A stretch of DNA of 64,000 nt from NCBI RefSeq assembly GCF_033568475.1, contig NC_133122.1, positions 19,785,206 to 19,849,205 on the forward strand, given 5' to 3'. Source of the DNA: Henckelia pumila (taxonomy: Eukaryota; Streptophyta; Magnoliopsida; Lamiales; Gesneriaceae). The translations under genes and the position numbers were made by a program. This document shows, in pieces, positions 45,222 through 57,221 of this stretch; positions within the stretch are counted from its first letter, which is position 1; the number at the start of each line of letters is the position of its first letter. The notes beneath the pieces are model-generated. The model had not been told where the DNA came from. It did no database searches and saw nothing but the letters and a program-made list of their open reading frames with translations.

Positions 45222-48200
45222 TGGTTTAGCCTTAAAAAAAGTGAGAATTGGGATGGAGAAATAACTTGAGTAAAAGTTCATACAATCACACTTATACATA
45301 CATACATATATATCTTATATCTTCATTGACAAATAATCCTAGATTTGTCACAAGCTATAACGCTCCAAAAAACTTATAATTATATCAAAACCGACGCCAT
45401 CTATTTCAAACCTGACTGAAATAACATTTGAAAAAACAACTAAAACATATATCTTTTCCGCCAATCATGTTGGACATGTACTCGTTTGACATGGGAATAG
45501 AGAGATTTCTTCTTCGTTTTTGAGTCATTTTGCAAACCATGACTCGATTGATTTTGTTCATAGAATGTGTTTTTTCTCCTTTAAAAAAAATAATATTGTG
45601 ATGATAAGTATGTTTATAACGTGGTGTTGGTGGTATCCACTATATATATCAATGTTAGATATTTGCGAATACGTTGAACTAAAACTAAAATTTGAATGAT
45701 TTACTGGCCTAAAAATGAAATTGTGATTTGACATACACATATAACATATTCCCTTGGGAGGTACTGACATCAACCAACCTCACCAACAGATGTGCTCCCA
45801 ACAAAGCAGCAGCCCACCAAACATGAAATTCTAGTGCCCTCTAATATATCTTTTGAGTGTGAAGTCAGTTACGTTGTATGATGTGATTTCTCATAGCTTG
45901 ACTTACTATGTGCGGCACCAGTTCATTACTAATATAGTAAAAAACATAAAAAAAAATATTTATAATCCTTTTGTTTGTATATCATATCATAAAAGAAAAA
46001 AAGAGCAATGAATAGTAAAAATTCATAAGAACCATACAAATCTTTACAAATATGATGGTAATATTCATTTGCAACTAACCCTAAAAAAAAATATAATTCT
46101 TACGTTGTAAAAGTTACCGAATCACATTGGGCCGATCTATGGCTAATGGTGTGTTTTCTTAAACCAGGAAAAAAAAAAAAAGCCAAGCCAAGCCAAGCCA
46201 AGCCCAGGCTGGATAAAGTGGCTGATTTCTAACCAAAAAAATCTGATCTTACGTTATTTTTCACTCCGTAACCTAAATCCTTCGTCATTTTGCCCGGCTT
46301 TCAACTACAGAACCCTTATTTTTCTCGAGTATGCGTGTTTTATTTTTCCTGTGATTGTTTTCGTTAATTTTTTCTAAATCATGAGGTTTTATAAAAACAT
46401 ATGTATACATAATTACTAACGAACTTATTATTTAGAATAAAATGTTATTTTCAAATTCATGGTGAACATATTTTCCTAAAAATATTTTTAAAAATAAAAA
46501 ATGAACTTGAAATGTTATTAATATTTATTAAGTATCGAACTAATGTGCATTGAGTAAAAATAAATATGTTTGCGTTATTGGAAATTTCAAATAGAAACTA
46601 AATTGAAATTAAGTAAATTGGGTGATCTAAAAAGAAGATTAGTGTGATACTCGTGACCTAATTTTAAATACAAGTAAACAAAATTAAGATTGCATTACTT
46701 TATATTTAAATTGGCACTTTTGCTTAAACATATATAGTTTACGTTTTGTTTTTATGTATATATATATTTTTTAGATGAAAATTATAATTATTTTCTTAAA
46801 TGATATAATTATTGATTGGATATTTAATTAGACATTATATCTCATTTAATCAATAAGACATAACTTCTTTTAGAATTCTAAGAGCCCCTATCATAACCAA
46901 CGTCCTATCATTATTTCATCAGTCTATATCCATAAAATCACATTCCTATTTGATTCTACCTTTATTTTAAAAATCTTTATTTTTTAAATTAGATTATCAA
47001 TTGATTTCAGATTAATAGATAATATGTCTTAGTTGATTTTATCCAAATTATTTTTATTTTTCGGTCAATTATAATACGTACATGTTCTCTAACGTATTAT
47101 AATTATTAAATAGCTAGGTAATTAATTGGTCTTTAATAATTTTTATTTAATTAAAAGTACATCTTTGAAATTCCTAACTCTAACTAGGAATGAACCCACG
47201 TTCAAGGCTTCATTCTTGTCCATTAAATTATATTCTTTCTTCAAAAGTGTAGGAAACCCATTTGCTTTTGTAGATTAACGTTTTTTATATAATGTAATGT
47301 AATGTAATTACTATTGTAACTATTTTTCATAAATTACTATCAATATGAAGAATAAATTCCCCTAATTAATTTGCTAACCTTTCATGTCCCTTGTCTTGTG
47401 TATATAAATCTCCAATTACATTCATAACAATCCAAGTAATTTTTCATTCTCTACTTAATCCAAAATTCATCCTCCCTCAAGAATTCCTAATTTGTTGTTG
47501 TCACCTTGTTTCTCTAGTTGACAACACAACATAGCTACCGCCTAATTTTATTTCCTTCCATACTAGTGTATGCTCATTCTTTTTATTAGATTAGAGTAGT
47601 GACATAAAGATTGAAGACGATAAAAAATAATCATCTTTCAAGTTGAGACATTTGGTATTATGTATTGGTGAATATTTAAGGTTTCTTGAGGTAGATAATT
47701 CTTAAGTTATGCCGTGAAGTTGAGGTAGAGGATGATTCACAATAGTCTTCCACTATATGAATATGAGATCGAGGTAAGTGGGCTTCTAACTTTCTTTTGT
47801 GTGATATAAGTTTCTACACTTATATTTATTTTTGCGTGTGAGTTAAGTTTTATAACATAAATACTTATACTTTTGAAAATTCGATCGGCATGATAATATT
47901 CGTTTCTCTTTGATATATTTTATTTGTTGGCTATTCGTGATATTATTTGAAGCATGTTAGAATTATTTGGAAATATTTGAGATGCACTGTTAATAGTCGA
48001 TTTAGAAATGATTAAGAAATTTCCGACGATTTAAATTTGATTTGACACAAATTTAATTTTATATGATGCCTACAAACGCATCAATTAAAAGACTTCTACT
48101 CCTCGGTCACTAACTCACTATGCAAATAAACAACACTTCAATTCTCGATCATATAATTTTTTTTAATAAAAAAATTGCCATCCATGTAGCTTATAATGAA

Positions 48201-48540
48201 TAGCTCGGTTTTGTGCATCTCAGAGCTGATTTTTCTTCATGGAAATTTGGTTGTTTTTGTGACATGGCAGAGGCGGACCCAGGATTTTCGTTCCGAAGAA
48301 CTGGATTTTACATTAAAATATTTATTGATAAAAAATTTTGACAAGTCAAGTTACAAGTTTCATTGTGTTATCTTTTATTTTCTTATTTTCTATGTTTTAA
48401 TCGTTACACAACTCAAAAGATAAATATTCAATCATTTATAAATTTTTACGCAATTCTTTTTTTTAAAGTTTAATTATTAAAATATAATAAAATGTTTTCA
48501 ATAAAGTTAATGAATAGTAATATTACCCATTATGATTTAA
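45222..48540. other. Long AT-rich intergenic stretch
   Basis: No convincing coding sequence on either strand. Noted: a short AAGCC tandem run at about 46178-46205; a promoter-like GTATATAAATC at 47399-47410 followed by C/T-rich leader-like sequence but no gene; a GAGGCGGACCCAGGATTTT motif at 48270-48288 that resembles a common dispersed plant repeat. Confidence 0.6.
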
Positions 48541-48544
48541 TTTT

Positions 48545-49099
48545 TTCTACCCAATCCAAACGGGCCACGGGTTGAGGCGGGCATGCCCGAGGCGGGACGG
48601 GCCAGCCCGCCAGTTTTTTTTAAAAAAATAAAAATTTCAATTTTTTTAAAAAATTATGGCATAAAAGTACTCATTTTAAATATTAATTTTTTGAAAATTT
48701 ATAACTATTATTTAATTTGTTTTAATATTTTACAATATTATTTTTTATAATTAAATATCTACTTATATTATTTATACTACTTGGATATGTGATTTTTTTA
48801 TACAAAATATAATAGTTAACATCAAAATTTTATATGTTTATTTGATTGTGATATTTATTATTTATTATCGTGTACAATTGTTAATATTTTTTTTTCCAAA
48901 TCCAAATACTAGTGTTATTATTTTTATTTTTTATTTTTATTTAATTTTTGACGGGTTTGGCCCACCTAGCCCGCAACCCGCGGCAAGGTGGGTTGGGTTG
49001 GGTTTTAGCGGCCCGTTTGAAGGCGGGACTAAACGGGCCAACCCAAACAGGTCGCGGGTTGTGGCGGATTGGGGCGGGCCGGCCCGTTTGACATCTCTA
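48545..49099. mobile_element. hAT-like non-autonomous element, left end eroded
   Basis: GC-rich arms rich in CGGGCC/GGCCCG flank an AT-rich centre (48545-48625 and 48950-49099), facing each other as an inverted repeat. The right end GTTTGACATCTCTA resembles a class of plant hAT ends. The matching TAGAGATGTCAAAC start is not preserved and no target repeat was found. Confidence 0.6.
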
Positions 49100-49355
49100 C
49101 TCTTGGTGACTGGTGTGCATGCTCCGGAGGTTTTTGCCGAGGAATTTGTGCTGCTAATTGTTTAATTTTCATCACAAAGATAAAATATCAAATAAAAGGG
49201 TTTGAAAAAAAATTCATAAATTTAAGTTAATGGGAAAATATAAATACAATGAGAAAATAATGATATTCACTCGATGTGCGCAAATTGTGTGCATTTTGTT
49301 CGACTTATGTGCATCAAATAATCATTTAACTACTTTAAAAAAATCTAGACCTTAT
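49100..49355. repeat. Old noncoding scaffold, unit 3, first part
   Basis: Matches 11380-11650, sharing for example TGTGCATCAAAT and GAAAAAAAATTCATAAAT blocks. It stops at 49355 and resumes after 56750. Confidence 0.75.
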
Positions 49356-50936
49356 ACGGGTGTTCAAACATGGATTCCACAAGTTGAAGGATTCTGTGCA
49401 TGACGTGAATGAGAGTCGGGGACGACGCCCCTTTCTGGGTTTCGCCGCGCCGCCCCGTTTTTTTAATGCTTTTGATTCATCTCACTTGCTTCCTATTCTT
49501 TTAACATGTAATAACTCTTATTTTTCAGTTTGGATTTGTGTTCTTTATGTCTCTATTAGGTGGGATCGATATTGTTCATTTTAAATTTAACGAATTCTTT
49601 TGGTGGGATTCAAAAAATCTTAAGTTCTTTGAATAAAATACTTTTCTTTCTTTTTATTTTTCCCTCGAGTTCTTTGGATGGTTTTTTGTTCTGTCGCACA
49701 CAATCAAGTAATCTAATCGAACATAGGTAAAAACATCTTAAATTCTTGTAGTTGAGAGAATATAAGCTGAAATGCATGCCGATATAGTTCATTTAATCTC
49801 CGATAATGCAACAAAAATTCAAAATTTTGAATTGAACATCCATGTTTTCATATTATAAGTTTGAAAATCATTTGATTTTCCAGAATGATTCAAGGTTGCT
49901 GCCGCAAATTTTCCAGAATGATGTTGTCTCGTCTTTCTGGTCAAAACAGCAGCTCCATTAGGTTCGATGTATCTTATGTTTTTGAATGATGAAAACTATA
50001 TAACAATCCGGCCAAGTTCCAACACAAAATCCAATCCATTCATATGGTAGTAGGCATGAAGCCATGTTTACATTTTGTAATTTGTTCCTTGTCCGAAACA
50101 GAGCAAGTTATGCCAATCAATTTCGATTTTTATATTCACAATTTACATTATCCTTACACGTAAATATACAATGCAAGAATGTATGTATACACTGCCAAAT
50201 GCCAATCACAGTGAATAAATAATACTATATACACAAGTAAACAAACAAATCCCATTTGAACTAAAGAATATCATATCCCAGTCAGAACCCTTTCCAGGCA
50301 GCAAGAACTTCAGTGAACAATTCACCAATCAGTTCTCTATCAGCACACTGCACAAACGCATTCAAATCATCCCCAATATCAAATAGAAATTACTTAGTTT
50401 ATTTTAGAAATAATATTTAAAAAATTAATTTGAGAAATCTTAATTAGTGAAATAAACATTAAGTTTCCTGCCCCACGGTACCTCGACGTGTCCCTCTTTT
50501 ATTCTTGTTATTAGTTTGTTATTATCCATGTTCATTCGTGTTTATGTATTTCCATTTCCAATATCATTTTTCCATCAATATGTTAACATGTCATGTGCAT
50601 TGCAGTTCTTAATTTAGCTTAAAGGGGAACATTTTGAATTTTATCGGAGCTGTAGGAACTTTACACGAGGTATATTAATTGAAATTATTTTTTGTGATGC
50701 ACTAATTTAATGTGCAAGATGATTTTATGTTGTTTATCCTTCTTTTTCTTGTACATTCTATGTAAACATATGCAAATCGAATAATTATTTATAAAGTACA
50801 GAAATGTATGTCCTCTGCTTTGTGTCCAAAAATCTGTTCGGGCCCTTTTTTCTCTGTTGGCCTAGTTTATTTGGAGTATTACCATGTTATCATCAATGTT
50901 AATTAAGAAAATTGGAGATATATGCTACTACTTATT
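49356..50936. other. Insertion of unknown type left of the CACTA relic
   Basis: Absent from the paralogous scaffold, so inserted. It includes a 3' UTR-like AT-rich stretch and one terminal-exon-like fragment. No terminal repeats found. It may be part of the CACTA element's captured load if the true left end is here rather than at 50937. Confidence 0.4.
50290..50351 (-). pseudogene. Terminal-exon-like fragment, unidentified
   Basis: Minus strand: after an acceptor-like TTGTGCAG the sequence reads CADRELIGELFTEVLAAWKG-F and stops. It looks like the last exon of a host gene followed by 3' UTR. The protein is not one I can name. Confidence 0.35.
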
Positions 50937-51071
50937 CACTACAAGAATTCGGATAAATAAATTGATTATGATTTTTTTGTTATTATTCTTTACTTGAGAT
51001 TGTTTTAATATCTTGTTGTATGATGTAAAATTTTTTGAAGGTAGGTGTTGTCTTATTTCTGGCTGCTTGGT

Positions 51072-53548
51072 TATATCTAAAATGGACAAAGATTGGATGT
51101 CTAAGCATAGATTATCAACTGAATATGATATTGGAGTAGAGTCTTTCTTGAAATTTACATTGCAAAATGCCGACGATCCTGATGCAATCCCTTGCCCTTG
51201 TGCAAAATGTGGTAATATAAAGAAGAGAAATGTCAAAACTATAAGGGCAGATTTGTACTGTAACGGGATAGATTTGACATATCATACATGGATATGGCAT
51301 GGGGAAAGATAAACGAGTAAAAGCTCAATGAAGTATGATGATAGAGCTGGGAAAGTTGAACACAAAGATTTTGCTGAAGAACCAATAGATATGGTACATG
51401 GTGTATATGATAGTTATTCTGAGAATCCAGATCAATTCACTAAGCTACTAGAAGATGCTGAGAAACCTTTATATCCAGGATGCACTAAATTCACAAAGTT
51501 ATCTGCAATTGTGAAACTATTTAACTTCAAGGCAAAATATAGTTGAAGTGATAAAAGTTTCACTGATCTGCTTCTTCTGTTTGGAGAAATGCTTTCAGGT
51601 AAAAATGAATTGCCTTTGTCATTGTATGATGCAAAGAAAAGCTTACGTGCATTAGGAATGTATTATGTTAGAATTCATGCTTGCCCTAATGATTGTATCT
51701 TATACCGAAAGGAGTATGAAGATTTTATCAATTGCCCTACTTGTGGGATGTCAAGGTGGAAGGTGGGTAACAAGTCTAAAGTAAAATAAGGAGTTCCGGC
51801 AAAGGTCTTGTGGTATTTCCCACCTATTCCAAGATTTCAAAGAATGTTTCGGAATAAGACGATATCCAAAGAGTTAACTTGGCACTCTGATGAAAGAATT
51901 CGTTATGGATACTTGCGGCATCCAGCTGATGCACCGTCTTGGAAATTAGTTGATCGCAAGTGGCCAGACTTTGCATCAAAGAGAAGAAATATTAGATTGG
52001 CTATATCAGCTGACGGGGTCAATCCCCATAGTTTGATGAGTTATGCATATAGTTGTTGGCCAATTTTAATGATCACATACAATCTTTCGCCATGGTTGTG
52101 TATGAAGAGAAAATTTGTGATGCTTACTTTGTTGATATCTGGACCTAGACAGCCGGGAAATGATATTGATGTGTACTTGGCACCTCTGATTGATGACCTA
52201 AAATGCTTATGGGATACAGGTGTTGAAGCATATGATGCATATCGAGAAGAAAGTTTTTCTCTTAATTAAAGCTGTCTTACTATGGATAATCAATGATTTC
52301 CCTGCATATGGGAACATGTCGGGTTGTGTTGTGAAAGGATATCATGCATGTCCTATTTGTGCAGAAGAAACATACTCAATAAGGTTGAAGCATAGTAGAA
52401 AAATTTCATATACATGGCATAGAAGGTTTCTACCTTTAAGTCATCCTTATCGAAGACAAAAGAAGTCATTCGATGGGAACCAAGAGTTTAATCCAGCACC
52501 AAATCCATTGAGTGGCCATGAAGTTTTGGAAAGAGTTGAAAGAATTAATTATCGACCCGAAAAACTTACTGGAAAGCTTCAGTCAAAGAAGGATGATGGA
52601 AAACCATGCTGGAAAAAGAAATCAATATTCTTTGAACTTGAGTATTGGAAACATTTGCATGTTCGTCATATTCTTGATGTGATGCACATTGAAAAAAATG
52701 ATTATGAAAGTCTCATCTGCACATTACTTGACGTTCCGGGAAAAACAAAGGATGGAGTGGCATCAAGATTGGACCTTTTGGAAATGAATATGAGGACTGA
52801 ATTGGCACCAAATGTGGGAGAGAAAAGGACATTTTTGCCACCAGCCTGTTATACACTAAGTAAGGATGAAAAAAAAAAGTTTTTGCAACTCTTTGGCTGG
52901 AATAAGGGTCCCCACAGGCTACTCATCCAATTTTAAAAACCTTGTGTCGATGAAGGACTTGAAACTGGTTGGTCTTAAGTCACATGACTACCACACTTTA
53001 ATGCAACAATTGCTTCCTGTGGCCATCCGCGGCATTTTGCCAAAAAATGTCAGGGATGTTGTGACTCGGTTGTGTTTCTTCTTCAATGAGTTATATAAGA
53101 AAGTAATTAATGTCCCAAAATTGGATGAGCTGCAAAGAGAGATTGTGATGGTATTGTGTTTTCTTGAAAAATATTTTCCCCCTTCCTTTTTTGATATAAT
53201 GATTCATTTAACTGTTCATCTTGTGAGGGAGATAAAATTGTGTGGACCGGTATGGCCTAGACACATGTACCCATTCGAAAGACACATGAAGATTTTGAAA
53301 AGTTATGTGCGCAATCGCAATCGGCCTGAAGGGTGCATGGCAGAAAGTTATATTGCTGAAGAGGCTGTCGAATTTTGCTCAGACTATTTGTCTAATATCC
53401 ACACAATTGGGATACCATCAACGCATCATGAAGGAGAACTTACTAAGCCTTTATCGGGAGCAGTGGTCCACTCTATAAGTGAAAATGAATTGCAGCAAGC
53501 ACATCGTTACGTATTGGCAAATGACGTTGAGATTGATCCTTATATCGA
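51072..53548 (+). pseudogene. CACTA transposase (TNP2 type), broken
   Basis: Catalyses excision and insertion in active elements. From MDKDWMSKHRLSTEYDIGVE the transposase-associated domain comes first (to about 51310, with CPCAKC), then the TNP2/Transposase_21 region (51590-52850; motifs CPNDCILYRKE, CPTCGMSRWK, HPADAPSWK, YGNMSGC, KGYHACPIC, HVRHILDVMHIEKN), then DUF4218 (MYPFERHMKILKSYVRNRNR near 53267). Stops at 51310, 51544 (expected W) and 51787, and frameshifts near 52250 and 52905, disable it. The exon ends GA/GTAATA at 53548. Confidence 0.92.
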
Positions 53549-53621
53549 GTAATATATCCTACTTATGCCTTTATGCGTTTTGATTACATTCTATTTCATT
53601 TACTAGAAAAATTTTCTTTAG

Positions 53622-54110
53622 GAAACACATGTTGGAGTTGAATGAAAGATTTCCTAATAAAGCTAGGTCGAAGAAGTGGTTACAAGATGAGCATAACCGA
53701 ACTTTTATCATCTGGTTGCGTGATAGCGTAAGTTATATAAATACTATATGTTGACATAATTGTAACTCTTGATGCATTAAAAATATAACTTTTTATTCTT
53801 TTTGTTAAATATAGGTTGCACGGATAGTTGACTATTCCACACATAAAATATCAGAAAGATTGAAATGGATAGCACGTGGTCCTAGCACACAAGTGTTAAA
53901 GTATTCTAGTTACATGATTAGTGTGGTCACTTACGCTACAAAAGAGCGTGATGATATTCGAGTTTCTCAAAACTCTGGAGTAAGCTTGGTCGCAAAGACA
54001 ATGCAAGTTGAGAGTGCAAAGGATAAAAATCCAGTTGTGTCTGATATGGTTTTTTATGGAGTTATTGAAGAAATATGGGAACTAGATTATTGCGCGTGTT
54101 GTATTGTTAT
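53622..54110 (+). pseudogene. CACTA transposase C-terminal exons with DUF4216
   Basis: Exon 53622-53727 (KHMLELNERFPNKARSKKW) joins in frame to the TNP2 exon and ends at donor GTAAGT; the next exon starts at 53815 after ATATAG. It encodes the DUF4216 region (ERLKWIARGPSTQVLKYSS, AKERDD-type motif as ATKERDDIRVSQNSGVSLVA, GVIEEIWELDY). After WELDY the frame is lost, and sequence of the second gene follows almost at once, suggesting a deletion between them. Confidence 0.82.
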
Positions 54111-55340
54111 TGTAAGAATGTTCTTCGTGATGGCAAGAATTTACCACTGCGTTTGGATCATGGGATATTTGGAGATGATTATGAGTTGAATTTGCACATT
54201 GACGACATCAGTCCTTTATATCACTTCGAGCCACTTTCAGGAAATTGTGTAGTTGCTTACATGTGGTAAGTCTTTCAGCAACTTAAAATTTTTTTCGTAG
54301 CTTAGTAATTAGTGTATAAGATGTATAACTTTAATTGGTATCATATTCAGTATAATGATTTTTGTTTATTCGAAATAATAGGCATCTTTACAAAAGGTTG
54401 GTGAAAGAAAAGAAAGACGATAAGTTCATATTTGTAAATCCACACAGCATTCCATGTTTGCAGAAAACTACACAAGACAAAACCAGCAAAATTGAAATGT
54501 TGAATCTGAGAGCGAGTGTTTTAGCAGATAGACTGAGTGATGCATCGGTAAATCAATTGGTTTTGATGCCAAGTAGTCTCGGGTAAGCCAGAATTACGTG
54601 CAATACCATTTTCTATTGTATTTTTGAAAATTTATTGAATTTTGTGCAGTACTAATTATGTGATTGTGTGTAGTTGTCATTAGATTCTTACCGTCATTGA
54701 ACCTTACAAAGAGGCTGTCTATTTTCTTGATTCTCTAAGTCATCGCATTCACGACGAAGATTGGAAATATGTGGTGGAAATGTGAGTTCATATTTCTTTT
54801 TCTTAAGCATTTGATTTAGTTGTGATTGTTGAATTCTCTTAGCCATATCATACATCAACTTTGATCAATGTACGTTATATACGTATGGCATTGAGATTGT
54901 TTAATTCAAATAAGGGAAGAAAAGGAAGAAAAAGTGTGCAATGGGATGTAATACAGGCATGTATATATAATTTTATACCGAGCTGATTTTATTTTATTGG
55001 TATATTTCTCATTAATAATTTTACTTTTTTATGATAGGCTCCTAGACAACCAGACGTGAAACAATGCGGTTATTACGTAATGAGATTTATGAAACAGATT
55101 ACTGAACAAGTGTCAAATATTGGGAGGGATTCAATACGATCAATAGTACTATGATCTCTCTCTTAAACAATTTGAATATTATATATATTTATTTCATTTT
55201 AGGAATTCATTAATGGTTGGTTTTAATACTATACCTCATGTGAGTGTTTCCAGTTCACGAAAGCAGAGTACACTATGGAAGAAATTGATGAGGTGCGCTC
55301 CGAGATGGCTGAATGCATACAAGATCATATTTATGATTAG
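54111..55340 (+). pseudogene. CACTA Ulp1-like cysteine protease gene, broken
   Basis: Several exons with good splice borders: to 54267 (LHIDDISPLYHFEPLSGNCV), 54382-54582 (LYKRLVKEKKDDKFIFVNPH), 54674-54781 (ILTVIEPYKEAVYFLDSLSH), about 55038-55145 (APRQPDVKQCGYYVMRFMK) and 55254-55340. This is the C48 peptidase (SUMO-protease-like) domain often encoded by plant CACTA elements. His, Asp and Cys of the triad are visible (GCH, FLDS, QCGYY), but the tryptophan after His is a TAG stop. Confidence 0.85.
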
Positions 55341-56384
55341 GTATATATATGGCTTTCATAATTTTGCGTTTTTAACCATCGGTGTTTGATCATTGGTATA
55401 TCCAAAAATATAATAGATGGTTGGATGTAGATTTAGATTTCTTTCTAATCTATTTATTGGTCCTTTGTTAGTGATTATTGGTGGTATTTAATCGAGTTCA
55501 GGGCATTGATATATCCAAAAATTCCGATTTGAGTGGATCTTGAAAAAGGTTCTATTTAAAGGTTGCTTATTCAAAAAACCGATTCGATCTTTTGTTGGTT
55601 TAGAATTTGGAACTTTTTCCGATCTAGTAATTTACTGTTCTTTGGTTTTGGTATAAGAATCAGGTTAATATTACTACCTTTTAGCATTGATTAATTGTCC
55701 CTTGATTGTGAATAATCAATTTCTCTTGATACAAAAAAACCATGGCAGCAGCTTTTGATGCATATAGTACTTGTACTTTTCACGTTTTATCCATAAATTT
55801 TCTAAGAGAAGAGCTTATATATGCAAGCACTTGCAACCTCTTACGAAAACTGCTCCCTCTTCTAAAATATTTCTAATGTTTTTCCTTTTGATACAACTTA
55901 ATCTTCTTGCTCGTCTTTCCTTTCTGGGTGTTTAGATATTTTTACATAATCCTTATATTATTGGACTCCGTCTTTAGTTCCATAGTTTTGTTGATATTAT
56001 AATTACGTTTCTTACTTTTGCATTTGTTTATTTTATATTGTAGGTCTGTCCAAAGAGAAAAAAGGTTTGGATGGAGAGGGGATAAAGATGTTAGTGGGGG
56101 AATTGCTTGTGGATGCTTTTGTGATGTCTTGTTCCAGAAAATATTTGACAATGGAAATACAAGGCTTGTAGCACATTAATTTTATCTAAATTGATGTTTT
56201 GAACTTAATTTACTCGAAACTAGATAGATTATGATCAATTTTTAAGAATTGTAAGTTGTTTTGTTCAACTAATGCGCATTTTATGATGTTTTAAATATGA
56301 GAGCAATTAGTTTTTGTAAATTGATTGTTTATTTAGACTAAAATACAATGGTTTTAATTTTGATAAAAAAAACTGGTGGCTAAT
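55341..56384. other. CACTA 3' region without genes
   Basis: AT-rich sequence between the protease remnant and the subterminal repeats. No protein recognised. Confidence 0.5.
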
Positions 56385-56750
56385 TAGACTAAACACAACG
56401 GTTTTTTTTCTTTCTAAAAAAACGTTGTCTATGTTGATCAAAGACAACGATTTTAAAACGTTGTAAACACACTAAAAGACAACGGTTAAAAAACGTTGTG
56501 AAACTGTTGTCTATTACGATCAAAGACCAGGGTGGAAACTGTTGTAAAACCGATGTTGTTTTTGATATAAGATATCATTTTATTTTCAATAATACAACGC
56601 TTATACACCGTTGTGGTTTAACATCTTAGACAACGGTTTTTCATCGTTGTCTATGACCGTGTTTTTAACAGCATAACCATTAACATCGGTTTTAAATCCC
56701 CCTTTAACAACGGTTTTTCATCCTTGTCTTTTAGCGTTTTTGTTGTAGTG
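56385..56750. repeat. CACTA 3' subterminal repeats
   Basis: Several ACAACGGTTTT / AAAACGTTGT palindromes, then ACATCGGTTTTAAA and CCTTTAACAACGG, closely matching 42700-42788. Confidence 0.88.
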
Positions 56751-57221
56751 ACAACATTAATAATTTTAAAAGTATATAGTAACTAACTTATTTGTAAAAG
56801 AACAACAAAATTAATTAGCATAAAAAAAACTAATTTATTAAAAAAATTATGTATATATGTATGCATCACATTATAAAATGGATAGTACGAATTAAAGATC
56901 GTTCGGAGTACTATGAATTTTCTTCAGTCAGTAAATTATTAGCAAGGATTTTTTGTTTGCATGTGCGTGTCTTATATAAAAGTTGAAATATTAGAGTTGT
57001 CTCTACATGTTTTTTTTTTCTTCATGTTATAAAAATATTTGCACTTTTTGAAATAATATATATTATAACATGAATTTGCTTATATGGTTAAAAAAATCAG
57101 AACTTATAAATGCATGGAATTAATAAAGAAATAAAATTAGATTACGAAAGAAAGATTTTTCCAATTTTAAATGAATAATTCACTAACCATATAAATAAGT
57201 ATCCCCTTGACTCATTTCAAA
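56751..57221. repeat. Old noncoding scaffold, unit 3, second part
   Basis: Matches 11690-12095: shared AGAACTTATAAATG, TTAGATTACGAAAGAA and AAATGAATAATTC blocks. No gene. Confidence 0.75.

Larger units (their letters stand above)
50937..56750 (+). mobile_element. Coding CACTA (En/Spm) element, decayed
   Basis: Left end CACTACAAGAATTC at 50937 shares 12 bases with the start of the complete element at 37933; right end TTTTTGTTGTAGTG at 56750 matches its end. The order of genes, TNP2-type transposase then a DUF4216/Ulp1-type second gene, is typical of plant CACTA elements. Both are disabled. Flanking triplets (ATT and ACA) do not match and the left subterminal palindromes are missing, so the left end may be rearranged. 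Confidence 0.85.

Noticed and set aside
47399..47600. Possible promoter and first exon of a host gene
   Set aside because: A TATA-like site and leader-like sequence are present, but no coding sequence follows on that strand.
49360..49584. 74-codon open frame starting MFKHGFHKLKD
   Set aside because: No recognisable domain, starts at the edge of an insertion and has no splice or promoter support.
50937..56750. Claim that both CACTA ends are intact with a target repeat
   Set aside because: Flanking triplets ATT and ACA differ and the left subterminal repeats are missing, so the left end is only probable.
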